A stretch of DNA of 64,000 nt from Lacimicrobium alkaliphilum (GTDB taxonomy: Bacteria > Pseudomonadota > Gammaproteobacteria > Enterobacterales > Alteromonadaceae): NCBI RefSeq assembly GCF_002591895.1, contig NZ_NISX01000006.1:62001-126000 (forward strand), written 5' to 3'. A program made the translations under genes and the position numbers. Shown piece after piece: positions 8,850 to 18,531 of the stretch. Within the stretch, counting starts at the first letter, position 1. Each line of letters begins with the position of its first letter. A model generated the notes under the pieces. It worked only from the letters and a program-made list of their open reading frames with translations. It was not told where the DNA came from and did not search any database.

Positions 8850-9407
8850 TTAGTCCTGATGAGGTGGATTGTCGGGCGAGGATGTATGATTACGATAGCC
8901 AGTGATCATGCTTTTTACCAGAGACACGTTGCCAATATGGCCAATCAGAATAACAGCCGCGATATGCAGGCAGACGCAGATAAACAGCGCATCGGCCAGC
9001 AGCGAGTGTATCCTTTCTACTAACTCACTACCAAAAAAGCGGTGGGTCTCTTCCAGCAGATAGCCGGTAACGGCCAGAGATATAAAAAGACCAAGCATCA
9101 CGAAAACCATCAGCCACCCCATAGGATTGTGACCCTCTTCAAGCGGCAATCGACGTTGTCTCAGATGGTGAACATGTTTACCAATGGCGCGAGATGATAT
9201 ATCTACCCGGTTAAATCCGGCGTAGCCCTTGCTGAAAAGCCCATAGAAAAGGCGCAGTGCCACCAGGCTCAGAGCAACATATCCGAGTACCTGGTGTGAG
9301 TCTGAGCCGGGATCGAGAATAAAGTAGTTACAGACAAAGATGCCGGCAAATGTCCAGTGCGCCAGCCGAACCGGTACACTCCAGACATAAGCCTTTGCGG
9401 CTGCCAC
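8850..9407 (-). CDS. Cytochrome b561-family membrane protein
   Basis: 185 residues, GTG start, four hydrophobic segments. Histidines that could ligate haem b appear in the first segment (RLAHWTFAGIF), in the second (SDSHQVLGYVAL) and in the last (CLHIAAVILIGHI). This fits the prokaryotic cytochrome b561/Ni-hydrogenase b-subunit fold that passes electrons across the inner membrane. The GTG overlaps the stop of the PepSY-type lipoprotein gene upstream (TAGTG), so the two are translated together and probably form one redox module. The electron donor and acceptor are unknown. Confidence 0.88.
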   Translation of the reverse strand: MAAAKAYVWSVPVRLAHWTFAGIFVCNYFILDPGSDSHQVLGYVALSLVALRLFYGLFSKGYAGFNRVDISSRAIGKHVHHLRQRRLPLEEGHNPMGWLMVFVMLGLFISLAVTGYLLEETHRFFGSELVERIHSLLADALFICVCLHIAAVILIGHIGNVSLVKSMITGYRNHTSSPDNPPHQD

Positions 9408-9685
9408 TATCCCCGTTCCTCTTTAACGATCTCGGCGTTTACAGGATTAAAATAGATCTCAACCTTTTCACCTTCCTTGTCATACCCGTAAATTTCATAA
9501 CACTGACCTTCAGTGACCTTGAACTCCTTAATTTCATATCCCAGGGCCACGAGCTGGCTCTGAAATACATCCTGATCCATCCACTCTGAGTTTGGCGCTG
9601 AGGTGCATACAGTTTCAGACTGCACTCCGCAACCAGACAGCAGCAGTGCGGCGGGTGCTATCGCTAACGTTATAATTTTTTTCAT
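9407..9685 (-). CDS. Small PepSY-like lipoprotein
   Basis: 92 residues from the ATG at 9685, chosen because AGGAGA lies just upstream; the frame is open 14 codons further. An N-terminal lipoprotein signal (LLLSGC, Cys 19) anchors it to a membrane. The C-terminal half (about 40-90: LVALGYEIKEFKVTEGQCYEIYG and following) has the one-helix, beta-hairpin pattern of PepSY domains. Small PepSY proteins are commonly encoded next to b-type cytochromes, as here. The role is probably accessory or inhibitory, by inference only. Confidence 0.75.
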   Translation of the reverse strand: MKKIITLAIAPAALLLSGCGVQSETVCTSAPNSEWMDQDVFQSQLVALGYEIKEFKVTEGQCYEIYGYDKEGEKVEIYFNPVNAEIVKEERG

Positions 9686-9843
9686 AAAATCTCCTGTTAT
9701 TGATTGGGTCACACAGAATATTAGCATAGCTATCAGCCAATTAAGGATGCCTGTTCAGAAATCCTGTAGCTTGTCCGGTTTATTTGAACTCAATACTCAG
9801 CCATGTCATATTTGCTCAAAATGTCGACAGGGAGTCTGTGTCT

Positions 9844-11148
9844 GTGAATAAGCTGATTATTATCCTCTGGCCCGTGAGTGTTATCGCCGCTTATATGGCG
9901 GGTTCTTATTTTGTCCCTTCTGATTCGGTTACGAAGCAGCATAACCATCCGCTGGTCACCAGTACATCAGCCATTGATCCACCGGCTTCCCCAAAGCAGG
10001 AGCCAACCGATGATGATAAAGGGGTATCGAACAGCATAATAAAGACAACTCCAGAGTCGCAAGCTGTTGAATTGTCTGTCCGGTCTGTCGTAAAAAAACT
10101 TGAAGAGATTCTGAGCATGGATGGCAATGCCCTGACTGACTATGCCCAGATTGCCAAGGCTTACAACCAAATAAGCGATCTTGATGACACCCAGTTGCTT
10201 GAGGCTCTGCTGCTGCTTGAGCCGGAAGCGAAAGATCCTGATAACAGGGCTTTATTGCAGATGCTGTTATCCGAGTACAGTAAATACGATCCACAAGGGG
10301 CGATGGCCTATCTGGATCGAAGTATTAGCGGGGCTCGGTCAAAGCTATTGCACGCGAGGAAAGTTCTGGCTAACTGGAGTGAACAGGATCCTCAGGCAGC
10401 TTACGATTGGTATTTACAGAATCGACACCTATACAGAAATCATGGGAGTATTTTTCTATCCACTTTGTTCGAAGATCTGTCCCGCGGGGATATTTATGAT
10501 GCAATGGACAAGCTGGGTCGTTTAAACGGCTCACGGTATGCGATCAGCAATGCGGTCTCTGGTATTACCCGCCATCTGAGTGAGCGGTCTGAGTTTGTTG
10601 AGTTACTTGAGCTGGCCAGGTTACAGGATGACGAGCAGCTGAATACTGCTATTGTCTCAAACTGGGCAAGAAAAGATCCGCATACAGCCAGTAACTGGTT
10701 GATGGGTAGCAGACTTAACAGCGACAGGATGCAGCGCAGTGTGTTATTCAACTGGATGATGTCATCTCCTGAGCGGGTTGCCGAGGCTGCTGACTGGTAT
10801 ATGCATCAAGCTACAGAGGCGGACTATCAGCCGCGTATCAAAGGCGTAATGAGCGCTTTTGCAATGAACAATCCTGAAGCAGGCCTGAGCTGGCTGGCTC
10901 AGAATAATATTCGGGACAAAGATATGGCGCTGACTGAATTGGTAGCAGCCAGTGGAAGCCGCTATCCCGACTTTGCTATACAGCAGGTTGACCAGATTCA
11001 GAGCAGCAGCCAGAGGCTGAAGGTATCGAAAAGATTGTATCGCCAGCTAAGCTACAATAATCCCAACAAGGCAGAGCGCTTTGCCAATAGCTCCCCCTTT
11101 AAAGAAAAGTTATTGGAAATAAAAACGTATTCCGGGCGGGGCCTCTAA
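9844..11148 (+). CDS. Unrecognised membrane-anchored helical-repeat protein
   Basis: 434 residues from a GTG at 9844, preceded by GGAG at 9831-9834; a TTG at 9784 in the same frame is an alternative. One N-terminal membrane anchor (KLIIILWPVSVIAAYMAGSYF) is followed by a Pro/Ser/Thr-rich linker to about residue 75. The rest is all-helical with a recurring motif of Trp, an acidic or polar residue, Asn/Asp/Ser-Pro, then Ala and Trp: NWSEQDPQAAYDWYLQN, NWARKDPHTASNWLMGS, NWMMSSPERVAEAADWYMHQ and AFAMNNPEAGLSWLAQN. This suggests a TPR/HEAT-like solenoid outside the cytoplasm. I cannot name a family. It ends before a bidirectional terminator. Confidence 0.75.
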   Translation: MNKLIIILWPVSVIAAYMAGSYFVPSDSVTKQHNHPLVTSTSAIDPPASPKQEPTDDDKGVSNSIIKTTPESQAVELSVRSVVKKLEEILSMDGNALTDYAQIAKAYNQISDLDDTQLLEALLLLEPEAKDPDNRALLQMLLSEYSKYDPQGAMAYLDRSISGARSKLLHARKVLANWSEQDPQAAYDWYLQNRHLYRNHGSIFLSTLFEDLSRGDIYDAMDKLGRLNGSRYAISNAVSGITRHLSERSEFVELLELARLQDDEQLNTAIVSNWARKDPHTASNWLMGSRLNSDRMQRSVLFNWMMSSPERVAEAADWYMHQATEADYQPRIKGVMSAFAMNNPEAGLSWLAQNNIRDKDMALTELVAASGSRYPDFAIQQVDQIQSSSQRLKVSKRLYRQLSYNNPNKAERFANSSPFKEKLLEIKTYSGRGL

Positions 11149-11200
11149 ACGGTCATCTGGGGGCTGAAACCAGAATCACGTAAATATAAGATTACCCAAA

Positions 11201-11224
11201 AAAAGGGCACGGAAGTGCCCTTTT
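11201..11224. terminator. Bidirectional intrinsic terminator
   Basis: AAAAGGGCAC - GGAA - GTGCCCTTTT: a perfect 10-bp stem with a tetraloop. A-run and T-run on the two sides let it serve both the plus-strand solenoid gene and the minus-strand pgi gene. Confidence 0.88.
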
Positions 11225-11244
11225 GGAATGACTAAGTTTCGTGG

Positions 11245-12891
11245 CTACTTTTTCAGTGCCTGACGGAAACGTTTAATCAGCGCATTGGTGGAGGCATCCA
11301 GGTCGAGTGGTTCATCCGCATTACGGATTTTATCCAGTACCTGATTACCCAGGACTTTGCCCAGCTCCACGCCCCATTGGTCGAAAGAATTCACCCCCCA
11401 GATTGCACCCTGCACAAACACTTTGTGTTCATACAATGCCACCAGTGCACCGAGTGTTTTCGGGTCGAGTTGTTCAAATAAAAGGGTATTGCTGGGTTTG
11501 TTTCCCGGCATGGTTTTGTGATGGGCCAGCGATTCACGCTTGTCATCACTCAGCCCCTTGCCATCCAGATCGGCATAGGCTTCATCGAAGGTTTTACCCT
11601 GCATCAGTGCCTGAGTCTGACCAAAACAATTAGAAGCCAGCATGGCATGATGGGTGTCGTTCTGGTTTTCCACCTTCAGCGGCAACATGAAGTCAGCGGG
11701 AATGAGCACCTTGCCCTGATGGATCAGCTGATGGAAACTATGCTGACCGTTTGTACCCTCACTGCCCCAGATCACCGGGCCGGTCGCATAGTCAATTTGC
11801 TCTTTGTCGCCGGCAATGCATTTACCGTTACTCTCCATATCCAGCTGTTGTACATAGGCCGGAAACCCGCGCAGGTAATGGTAATAAGGTAACAGAACAT
11901 GGCTCTGCGCACCGAAAAAGTTGGTGTACCAGACACCGAGCAGGGCCATCACCACAGGCAGGTTTTGCTCCAGCGGTGCCTGTTTAAAGTGACAGTCCAT
12001 CTCATAGGCGCCTTCAAGCAAAGCGCGGTAGTTTTCGTAGCCCAGTCGCAGCGCTATCGGCAAGCCAATGGCCGACCACAGCGAATAGCGTCCGCCTACC
12101 CAGTCCCACATAGGGAAAATATTTTCTTCGGCGATACCAAACTCAGTAGCAGCCTCAATATTCGAGGACACGCAGATAAAGTGTTTGGCTATATCCTGCT
12201 GCGTTCCACCGGCTTTTAAGAACCAGTCTTTGGTGGTGAGAGTGTTTTGCAGGGTTTCCTGAGTGGTGAAAGATTTTGATGACATCACCACCAGGGTTTG
12301 TTCGTGATCCAGAGTGGCCAGCACATCGTGGATATGGCAACCATCGACATTGGCCACAAAATGCACATTGACGCCTTGATGCCAGTAGGGTTTCAGGGCC
12401 TCAGACATAATCTTAGGCCCCAGGAATGAGCCACCGATGCCGATGCAGACGATTTCTTTCAGTGGTTTTCCGGTATAGCCTTTATGGGAGCCAGAGTGAA
12501 TACGCTTTACAAAATCACCCATCTTGTCCTGAGTGGCCAGCACTTCGGGCATTACATCGACGCCCTCTACCATTACCGGTTGCCCGGAAAAGTTACGCAG
12601 GGCAGTATGCAGTGCCGCCCGCTCTTCAGTGTGATTAATGATTTCACCGGCAAACATGGCGTCACGTTTGGTTTCTACCTGTTGCTGGTTGGCCAGCCCC
12701 GTTAGCCCTTCCATTATCTGCTGATTGATCAGGTTTTTTGAATAATCCAGATTGATTCCACAGGCATCAATATTGAATCTTTCTGCCCGTTGTGGATCCT
12801 GTTCAAACCAGTGACGCATATGCTGGCCACTTATCTCGGCGGCCAGTGATTGCAGTGTTTTCCAGCATGGGGATTGGGTCAGGCTGTTCAT
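11245..12891 (-). CDS. pgi: Glucose-6-phosphate isomerase
   Basis: 548 residues (E. coli Pgi 549) interconverting glucose 6-phosphate and fructose 6-phosphate. Family signatures are present: [14 protein letters not shown] near residue 150, the sugar-phosphate loop [29 protein letters not shown], and the catalytic His segment [15 protein letters not shown]. It lies 29 bases downstream of tal on the same strand, so the pair probably forms a sugar-phosphate operon. A terminator follows at 11201-11224. Confidence 0.98.
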   Translation of the reverse strand: MNSLTQSPCWKTLQSLAAEISGQHMRHWFEQDPQRAERFNIDACGINLDYSKNLINQQIMEGLTGLANQQQVETKRDAMFAGEIINHTEERAALHTALRNFSGQPVMVEGVDVMPEVLATQDKMGDFVKRIHSGSHKGYTGKPLKEIVCIGIGGSFLGPKIMSEALKPYWHQGVNVHFVANVDGCHIHDVLATLDHEQTLVVMSSKSFTTQETLQNTLTTKDWFLKAGGTQQDIAKHFICVSSNIEAATEFGIAEENIFPMWDWVGGRYSLWSAIGLPIALRLGYENYRALLEGAYEMDCHFKQAPLEQNLPVVMALLGVWYTNFFGAQSHVLLPYYHYLRGFPAYVQQLDMESNGKCIAGDKEQIDYATGPVIWGSEGTNGQHSFHQLIHQGKVLIPADFMLPLKVENQNDTHHAMLASNCFGQTQALMQGKTFDEAYADLDGKGLSDDKRESLAHHKTMPGNKPSNTLLFEQLDPKTLGALVALYEHKVFVQGAIWGVNSFDQWGVELGKVLGNQVLDKIRNADEPLDLDASTNALIKRFRQALKK

Positions 12892-12920
12892 TGTTTCTCC
12901 GTTACGTGCAGCAATTGGGC

Positions 12921-13874
12921 TTAGAAAAAGCCTTTCAGTTTGGTTTCAAGTTTCACCTGGTCGGCGGCAAAGTTGCGAATGCCGTGAGCCAGTTTCTCGG
13001 TAGCCATGGCATCTTCGTTCATCATCCAGCGGAACTGGTTTTCGTTCAGACGTTCACCCGGCTCTTTGACCTTGCCGTTGTCCTGCAGTTTTATGGGTAA
13101 TGAGGCGTCGGATTGCTCCAGTTCACCCAGCAATTGAGGGCTGATAGTCAGGCGATCACAACCTGCCAGTTCGGTTATTTCACCGATATTGCGGAAGCTG
13201 GCACCCATTACCACAGTGTTATAGCCATGATCTTTGTAATACTGATAAATCTCGGTCACCGACTGCACACCGGGATCCTCTGCCGCAGCGTAGTCTTTTT
13301 TATCTGTATTGGCTTTGTACCAATCAAGAATCCGGCCGACGAAGGGAGAGATCAGATAAACACCTGCCTCGGCGCATGCACGGGCCTGAGCAAAACTGAA
13401 TAACAGGGTCAGATTACAGTTGATCCCCTCTTGTTCCAGTTGCTCGGCGGCACGAATGCCTTCCCAGGTGGAGGCAATCTTGATCAGAATGCGGTCTTTT
13501 TTTACACCGGCCTGTTTATACAGCTTAATCAGCTTACGGGCTTTATCCATTGTGGCCTGCGTATCAAACGACAAGCGGGCATCTACTTCGGTGGATATAC
13601 GGCCCGGTACGATCTGTACAATTTCTTTACCGATGCTGACAGACAGCATGTCACCGGCATCGATAATCTGCCGGGCAGCATCGTCGGATTGTTGTTTGGC
13701 CCAGGCTACGGAAGACTCGATGAGTGATTGATACTGGGGCAGTTCGGCGGCTTTTAATAATAACGAAGGATTAGTAGTGGCATCCACGGGCTGATATTTC
13801 CTGATCGCTTCAATATCACCGGTATCCGCCACAACTGTGGTTATTTTCTTTAAAGAATCCAGTTGGTTGGCCAT
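12921..13874 (-). CDS. tal: Transaldolase (TalB type)
   Basis: 317 residues, the exact length of E. coli TalB. The Schiff-base lysine is K132 in [11 protein letters not shown], and the N-terminal [12 protein letters not shown] strand is typical. It transfers dihydroxyacetone units in the non-oxidative pentose phosphate pathway. AGGAGA precedes the ATG. It is the first gene of the tal-pgi unit. Confidence 0.98.
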   Translation of the reverse strand: MANQLDSLKKITTVVADTGDIEAIRKYQPVDATTNPSLLLKAAELPQYQSLIESSVAWAKQQSDDAARQIIDAGDMLSVSIGKEIVQIVPGRISTEVDARLSFDTQATMDKARKLIKLYKQAGVKKDRILIKIASTWEGIRAAEQLEQEGINCNLTLLFSFAQARACAEAGVYLISPFVGRILDWYKANTDKKDYAAAEDPGVQSVTEIYQYYKDHGYNTVVMGASFRNIGEITELAGCDRLTISPQLLGELEQSDASLPIKLQDNGKVKEPGERLNENQFRWMMNEDAMATEKLAHGIRNFAADQVKLETKLKGFF

Positions 13875-14061
13875 AATTGGTATTTTCTCCTGATTAATGA
13901 TGTAAATTTACTACAAAAATAGAATTATCTCTATTACGAACCCGGCTTTTGATATTGTTATTTTGCTTCTCTGGGCAGACGCGGGGTAGTGTTGGTGTTT
14001 GTTATTCTAATCGGTATTATGCTGCGATAGTGTAACAGTCTGAGCAAAAAAAGGGGGCAGC

Positions 14062-14583
14062 ATGGCAGGCAAAATTACCCTGTTAGAGGACGATATTACA
14101 GAACTGAAAGTGGATGCCATTGTTAATGCTGCGAATAACAGTTTACTCGGCGGCGGTGGTGTAGACGGGGCTATCCATCGGGCAGCTGGCCCGGGGTTGG
14201 TTGAGTACTGTCGTACCCTTAATGGTTGTGACACCGGCCAGGCGAAACTCACTCCCGGCTTCGATTTGCCAGCCGATTACGTTATCCATACAGTAGGGCC
14301 GGTATGGCACGGCGGCAATGAGGGAGAAGCGGCACTGCTTGCGAATTGTTATCACCAATCACTAAAACTTGCCGCTGGCCAGGGGCTCAAATCCATCGCT
14401 TTTCCCGCCATCAGCTGCGGTGTATATGGTTATCCGGTTCAGCAGGCTTGTGACATTGCAGTGAACACGGTCAGTCAATTTCTCAGCCAGGACTCCTGTA
14501 TCCGTAAAGTGATTTTCTGCGCTTTTGATCAGCAGGTACATCAGGCACTGATACAGGCGATGGAAAATCATAAACTGCACTGA
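14062..14583 (+). CDS. Macro-domain ADP-ribose hydrolase (YmdB-like)
   Basis: 173 residues, a single macro domain. The ADP-ribose binding elements are clear: [20 protein letters not shown] at about 17-36, the [10 protein letters not shown] strand, and [13 protein letters not shown]. Proteins of this type remove O-acetyl-ADP-ribose or ADP-ribosyl groups, and E. coli YmdB also modulates RNase III. A strong GGGGG lies before the ATG. The gene ends before an inverted repeat and a convergent peptidase gene. Confidence 0.92.
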   Translation: MAGKITLLEDDITELKVDAIVNAANNSLLGGGGVDGAIHRAAGPGLVEYCRTLNGCDTGQAKLTPGFDLPADYVIHTVGPVWHGGNEGEAALLANCYHQSLKLAAGQGLKSIAFPAISCGVYGYPVQQACDIAVNTVSQFLSQDSCIRKVIFCAFDQQVHQALIQAMENHKLH

Positions 14584-14608
14584 AAAGGTCTCTGACACAA
14601 AAAAAACT

Positions 14609-14677
14609 TCACCACAGAGATCGCAATGTTTTGCACAAGTCATTCTTTTGTTCTGCGTTCTTCGCGACTCTGTGGTG
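14609..14677. repeat. ACCACAGAG/CTCTGTGGT inverted repeat, single short copy
   Basis: TTCACCACAGAG at the left and CTCTGTGGTGA at the right form an inverted pair with an inner GATCGC / GTTCTTCGCGA partial match, about 69 bp in all. It lies between convergent genes (macro-domain and M49-like peptidase). It is a short member of the same dispersed family as the copies near 6.6, 53.9 and 57.5 kb. Confidence 0.8.
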
Positions 14678-14707
14678 AGTTATCTGTTCTTTTTTTGTTT
14701 GGTCGAT

Positions 14708-16390
14708 TTAGTTTTGCAACCCCAGTATGTCTTTACCCTGCTTAAAGGTAATATCCACCGGGATCTCAGCATCAGTTAATCTGGCCAGATCCTCTGCCAG
14801 TTGGGTTTTTATCAGGCCTTTTTCCTGCACCAGCTTATCGACACCCTCGTAGTCGCCATCACCCTGCAGAGTCAGAATCAGTTCAGACAACGAATCTACA
14901 GCCTGTTGCATCTTGTTCATATTCACGCTGTAGAGGCCATTTTCATCTCGTGTGAAGGCTCCGGCTTGATTGAAAAAGTTAAAGCGGATCATATTCGCTT
15001 TGCCATGTGCGCTTGATGCACCAAAACGCACGGAGCGGAAGATACCGGCCATAAAGGTAACATAGTAGTCTTCCAGCGTACCTTCAGTAATTTCTCCCTT
15101 TTCCAGTAACTGAGTAACCATATACAGACCCAGAACATCGGCTTTGCCTTCTTCCAAAGCAGACGCATGTTCCTTGAGGGCCTGGCGCACAGTGCCAGCT
15201 CCGTTCAGGGTATTTTTGATGCCCAGTCCATGAGCCACCTCATGGAACATGGTGTTGGCAAAAAAGGCGTCAAAGGTAATGTGTTTACGCTGTTGTGGTG
15301 TAATCAGTATTTCAGCGATGGGAAGCAGGATGTGATCAAACTTGGCGCGCATTGCATTTTTTAGTTGCAGTCGGCGTGTGCCTTTTTGCAATTGTACTCC
15401 TTCGTCGTTGGGCAGATTGATGGCAATGGTCTTGCTTCCGGCGTTGGAGTGTCCGGCGTAGTACAACACATCATAGGCGTTGAGATCGGCATTGGCGCCG
15501 GGCATTTCCTGTTTGTAGGCATCCTCTACAGGCAGTCCCTGTTGCAATTCGGGTAAAAACCCGGCGTAGCGGGCAAGCCGTTCACTCCAGGCCAGATCCT
15601 TGAGTAGCACATAGGATTCGAACGCGGCCCGATAACCAAACAGCTGATCTTCATAGGTTTCTATAGGACCGTATACCAGTTCTATAGGGTTTGACTTCAT
15701 GTCCATCCAGGCCATGTCTGAGGGTTGATACTCATCCGTCAGCAGTGCATCGGCCCGCAGTCTCAGATAGTCAGCAAAAGGCTGATGTTCGGCAAGATCT
15801 GCCGCCTGGCGCAGAAGAGCAGCGGCCTGCGTCAGTGAGTCTTTAAAATACTCCGAATAGGGAACGCTGAGCAGTGCTCCGGACGCATTCCTGACCACCA
15901 TGGAATAGAGGCCGGTTTTGTCAGCAAAATCTGCGGCTTCAAATTCGGCTTTGGCCATATCTTCAGGATAGAACTGTGCTCCGGCGGGTTTTTCATCAAC
16001 ACCACTAAGAAAGGGCTTGTCAGCGTTTAATCTATCCCAGGGGCCATAATTAATATCGGCAAACTGCCTTACTTTCTTATCCTGAACAGAGGACAGAAAT
16101 TCTTGCTTGTCGCCATCAAAGGCCTGTTGCCAGAACAAGTCATCCATAATTTTTGAGGCATCAATCAGTACCCCGAGCATTTCACGCTGGTTATCTGTTA
16201 AAGAAGACAGATCGGCAGTGAGGCTCACCGGATGGTAAATATCCAGTCTCGATTCATCAATCAGCAATGTCTGTGGAGTATGATCTTTTTGCTGTGACAT
16301 TTCGTTTGTCTGCTCTGTTGCAGGCTCAGAGCAGCCAGCAACTAATGTCAAAGCAAGCAATGTTGTAAAAGCACAATGTGGTAGTCTCAT
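14708..16390 (-). CDS. M49-like zinc metallopeptidase, lipoprotein
   Basis: 560 residues from the ATG at 16390; AAGG lies upstream, and the frame is open 30 codons further with no signal-like start. The N terminus is a lipoprotein signal (LALTLVAGC). The catalytic region resembles dipeptidyl-peptidase III (M49): zinc motif HEVAHGLG (H383, E384, H387) and a second motif EEGKAD (E413/E414, D418). Classic M49 enzymes have HEXXGH; here the spacing is HEXXH, as in many bacterial homologues labelled only 'Zn-dependent hydrolase'. Likely an envelope-anchored peptidase. Substrate unknown. Confidence 0.8.
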   Translation of the reverse strand: MRLPHCAFTTLLALTLVAGCSEPATEQTNEMSQQKDHTPQTLLIDESRLDIYHPVSLTADLSSLTDNQREMLGVLIDASKIMDDLFWQQAFDGDKQEFLSSVQDKKVRQFADINYGPWDRLNADKPFLSGVDEKPAGAQFYPEDMAKAEFEAADFADKTGLYSMVVRNASGALLSVPYSEYFKDSLTQAAALLRQAADLAEHQPFADYLRLRADALLTDEYQPSDMAWMDMKSNPIELVYGPIETYEDQLFGYRAAFESYVLLKDLAWSERLARYAGFLPELQQGLPVEDAYKQEMPGANADLNAYDVLYYAGHSNAGSKTIAINLPNDEGVQLQKGTRRLQLKNAMRAKFDHILLPIAEILITPQQRKHITFDAFFANTMFHEVAHGLGIKNTLNGAGTVRQALKEHASALEEGKADVLGLYMVTQLLEKGEITEGTLEDYYVTFMAGIFRSVRFGASSAHGKANMIRFNFFNQAGAFTRDENGLYSVNMNKMQQAVDSLSELILTLQGDGDYEGVDKLVQEKGLIKTQLAEDLARLTDAEIPVDITFKQGKDILGLQN

Positions 16391-16616
16391 AAGCTGCCTT
16401 TTTATATTGTTGTTTAGCCAATACCAATTGGTATAAGTACCGATTATGACGATTAATATAGTACCAGCATGATAGCGCAAATACGTATTATTGATAATTT
16501 GCTATGCTCACTCTTGCAAGACATTGAATAATAGTCAGGATTCAGAATTATCCTGTATAGTCGCGGCTACTTATGCTGATATTCATAGCTTATTTCCACC
16601 TCTTTAAGGCCCTGAT

Positions 16617-17453
16617 ATGTCTACTGAAAATGCGTTGCTGACAATCCTGATAGAGAAGATAAATAATGACACGCTGGTTCTACCTACTCTCCCTGCTATC
16701 GCTTTGAAAGTCAGACGGGCAGCCGATGATCCTGATGTCAGTCTGCAGAAAATGGCCGAGGTGCTTGGTCAGGATCCGGCGTTAAGTGCCCGTATGATGA
16801 GGATCGCCAACAGTGCCTACAGGAGTCGTGCGGTCAAGGTGGAGAGTCTGAATCAGGCCGTGACGCGAATTGGTCTGAGACAGATCAAAAACACTGCCAC
16901 TGCGTTGGCAATGGAGCAACTTTTTGTGTCTAAGAACGAAATAGTGCGGACACATATTAACCGCGTGTGGGAGTCCACGGTTGATGTGGTGGCCAGCGCT
17001 ATAGCGTTGCTGCAACTGCATAAGAAAGAAAATAAGCAAAATAAACTGAACATAGACAGCATGACGTTAGCAGCGTTGGTTCATAACATCGGGGTGTTAC
17101 CCATTTTCACCGAAGCGGAGCGCCACGATGATGTCTTTGCTAACCCCACATTCCTGAATGTTGCGGTAGAAAAGCTCTCAGGTCGGATTGGAGGAGTTAT
17201 TTTGCGGGCCTGGAGTTTTAATGAGGAACTTATCAGTCTGACTGAAAACTGGCGTAATCTTGAGTATCAGACGCCTCAGTTATCCTATCTGGATTTTGTG
17301 CGGCTCGCCGTTGTGGTGAGTGGCCAGATGGACAACAAAAAAGACGAAGTTATGAATCTGAGTCAGCGTAAAGGGCTTCTGGAGGATCTTAATCTGCTCG
17401 AATCCAAAGAGTTTATACAGGGTCAGGCTGACGCCAGAAGTATATTTGAATGA
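16617..17453 (+). CDS. HDOD-domain protein
   Basis: 278 residues, an HDOD domain at about 15-215. The conserved opening is present (LPTLPAIALKVRRAADDPDVSLQKMAEVLGQDPALSARMMRIANSAYR), as is the mid segment ALVHNIGVLP where true HD hydrolases have HD. The catalytic HD pair is absent, as is usual for HDOD. Such proteins act as signalling or scaffold modules in motility, cell-cycle and stress pathways. No associated output domain is present. AAGG is seven bases before the ATG, and a hairpin follows directly after the stop. Confidence 0.92.
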   Translation: MSTENALLTILIEKINNDTLVLPTLPAIALKVRRAADDPDVSLQKMAEVLGQDPALSARMMRIANSAYRSRAVKVESLNQAVTRIGLRQIKNTATALAMEQLFVSKNEIVRTHINRVWESTVDVVASAIALLQLHKKENKQNKLNIDSMTLAALVHNIGVLPIFTEAERHDDVFANPTFLNVAVEKLSGRIGGVILRAWSFNEELISLTENWRNLEYQTPQLSYLDFVRLAVVVSGQMDNKKDEVMNLSQRKGLLEDLNLLESKEFIQGQADARSIFE

Positions 17454-17474
17454 TGCTCCCCGGGAAGGGGAGCA
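17454..17474 (+). terminator. Hairpin directly after HDOD gene
   Basis: TGCTCCCC - GGGAA - GGGGAGCA, a perfect 8-bp GC-rich stem starting right after the stop codon. Only a short TTTT follows (CTGACTTTTAG), so this is a moderate intrinsic terminator. Confidence 0.65.
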
Positions 17475-17519
17475 CTGACTTTTAGTTAGCGATGATGTAA
17501 CGGAACGAGAGCCGCGTAA

Positions 17520-18422
17520 CTAATTTTGTTCAGATAGATTCAGTGCCTGATCCAGTGCTTTGATAAAGCGTATCGCTTCGGCTGACATCAGGCAAAAATC
17601 TGCATCCAGACGAGCTAGCTGCTGATCTTTAGGAATATCTTCATTCTGCTCGCGTACCACATCGGAAAACTTCAGCCTCTTAATGCTTAAATCTTCCTGT
17701 AACAACGTAGTGAGCGTGTCATCCCATTCTATAGCCAGCTTCTGGACCAGTTTTCCAGAAGAGAGATGCAGCTGAATCTCTTCTGCATCCAGAGCCTGGT
17801 GTTTACATTTTATAATGGCGCCGCTCTCATCCGGTGACTTAAACTCAGCTTCTTCAAGTAACTCCATATCCGCAGGCAGATTGTCATTCTTCAGCCAGTC
17901 GGTCATATCGGCGCTGATACTGCGTCTGGCCAGTGGTACCACAGGTAAAGAGCCTATGGATTTACGCAGGTGAGCCAGGAACGCTTCAGCCTTGCCATCA
18001 TTAGCTGCATCAATGACAACCAGGCTGTCTTTTAAACTGATGAAGCCCATTGTGTAACTGTCACGAGTAAAGGATTTAGGCAGCAGTTGATGGACGATTT
18101 CCTGCTTCAGATCCTGTTTGGCTTTTTTGCCTACCGGACTGCCGGTTTCCTGTTCTATTTTTTCGACCCGTTCGTCCAGCTCTGCATTGACCACAGATGC
18201 CGGTAGTATCCTCTCTTGTTTTTTAAGGCTGATAAGTAATTTGCCGTCACCGGCATGCACCAGGCTGACGCCTTGTTTGAAAGGGGACGTCCAGCCCATG
18301 CTGGCAGTATCCTGGTTGCCGCAGGGGCGGAAACTGCTTTGAGCCAGCTGGTCTTCGAGCTCTTCGGCACTGAGTTTTAAGGACTGGGTGAGGGTGTAAA
18401 CTTTTAGATTTTTAAACCACAT
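17520..18422 (-). CDS. rdgC: Recombination-associated protein RdgC
   Basis: 300 residues (E. coli RdgC 303). The N terminus MWFKNLKVYTLTQ and the segment FRPCGNQDTASMGWTSPF are family hallmarks. RdgC forms a ring around double-stranded DNA, is nucleoid-associated and restrains RecA-driven recombination. It is a single gene, convergent with the HDOD gene. Confidence 0.97.
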   Translation of the reverse strand: MWFKNLKVYTLTQSLKLSAEELEDQLAQSSFRPCGNQDTASMGWTSPFKQGVSLVHAGDGKLLISLKKQERILPASVVNAELDERVEKIEQETGSPVGKKAKQDLKQEIVHQLLPKSFTRDSYTMGFISLKDSLVVIDAANDGKAEAFLAHLRKSIGSLPVVPLARRSISADMTDWLKNDNLPADMELLEEAEFKSPDESGAIIKCKHQALDAEEIQLHLSSGKLVQKLAIEWDDTLTTLLQEDLSIKRLKFSDVVREQNEDIPKDQQLARLDADFCLMSAEAIRFIKALDQALNLSEQN

Positions 18423-18531
18423 ATTCGCAATTATTGGATAATCTGACAGGCCGCGAAGAGTACCATGACCTTGTGCTTAAGGCACCACGCTGAGGTGATT
18501 AAAACATTGTAATTCAAGCTGCAGATTGTGG

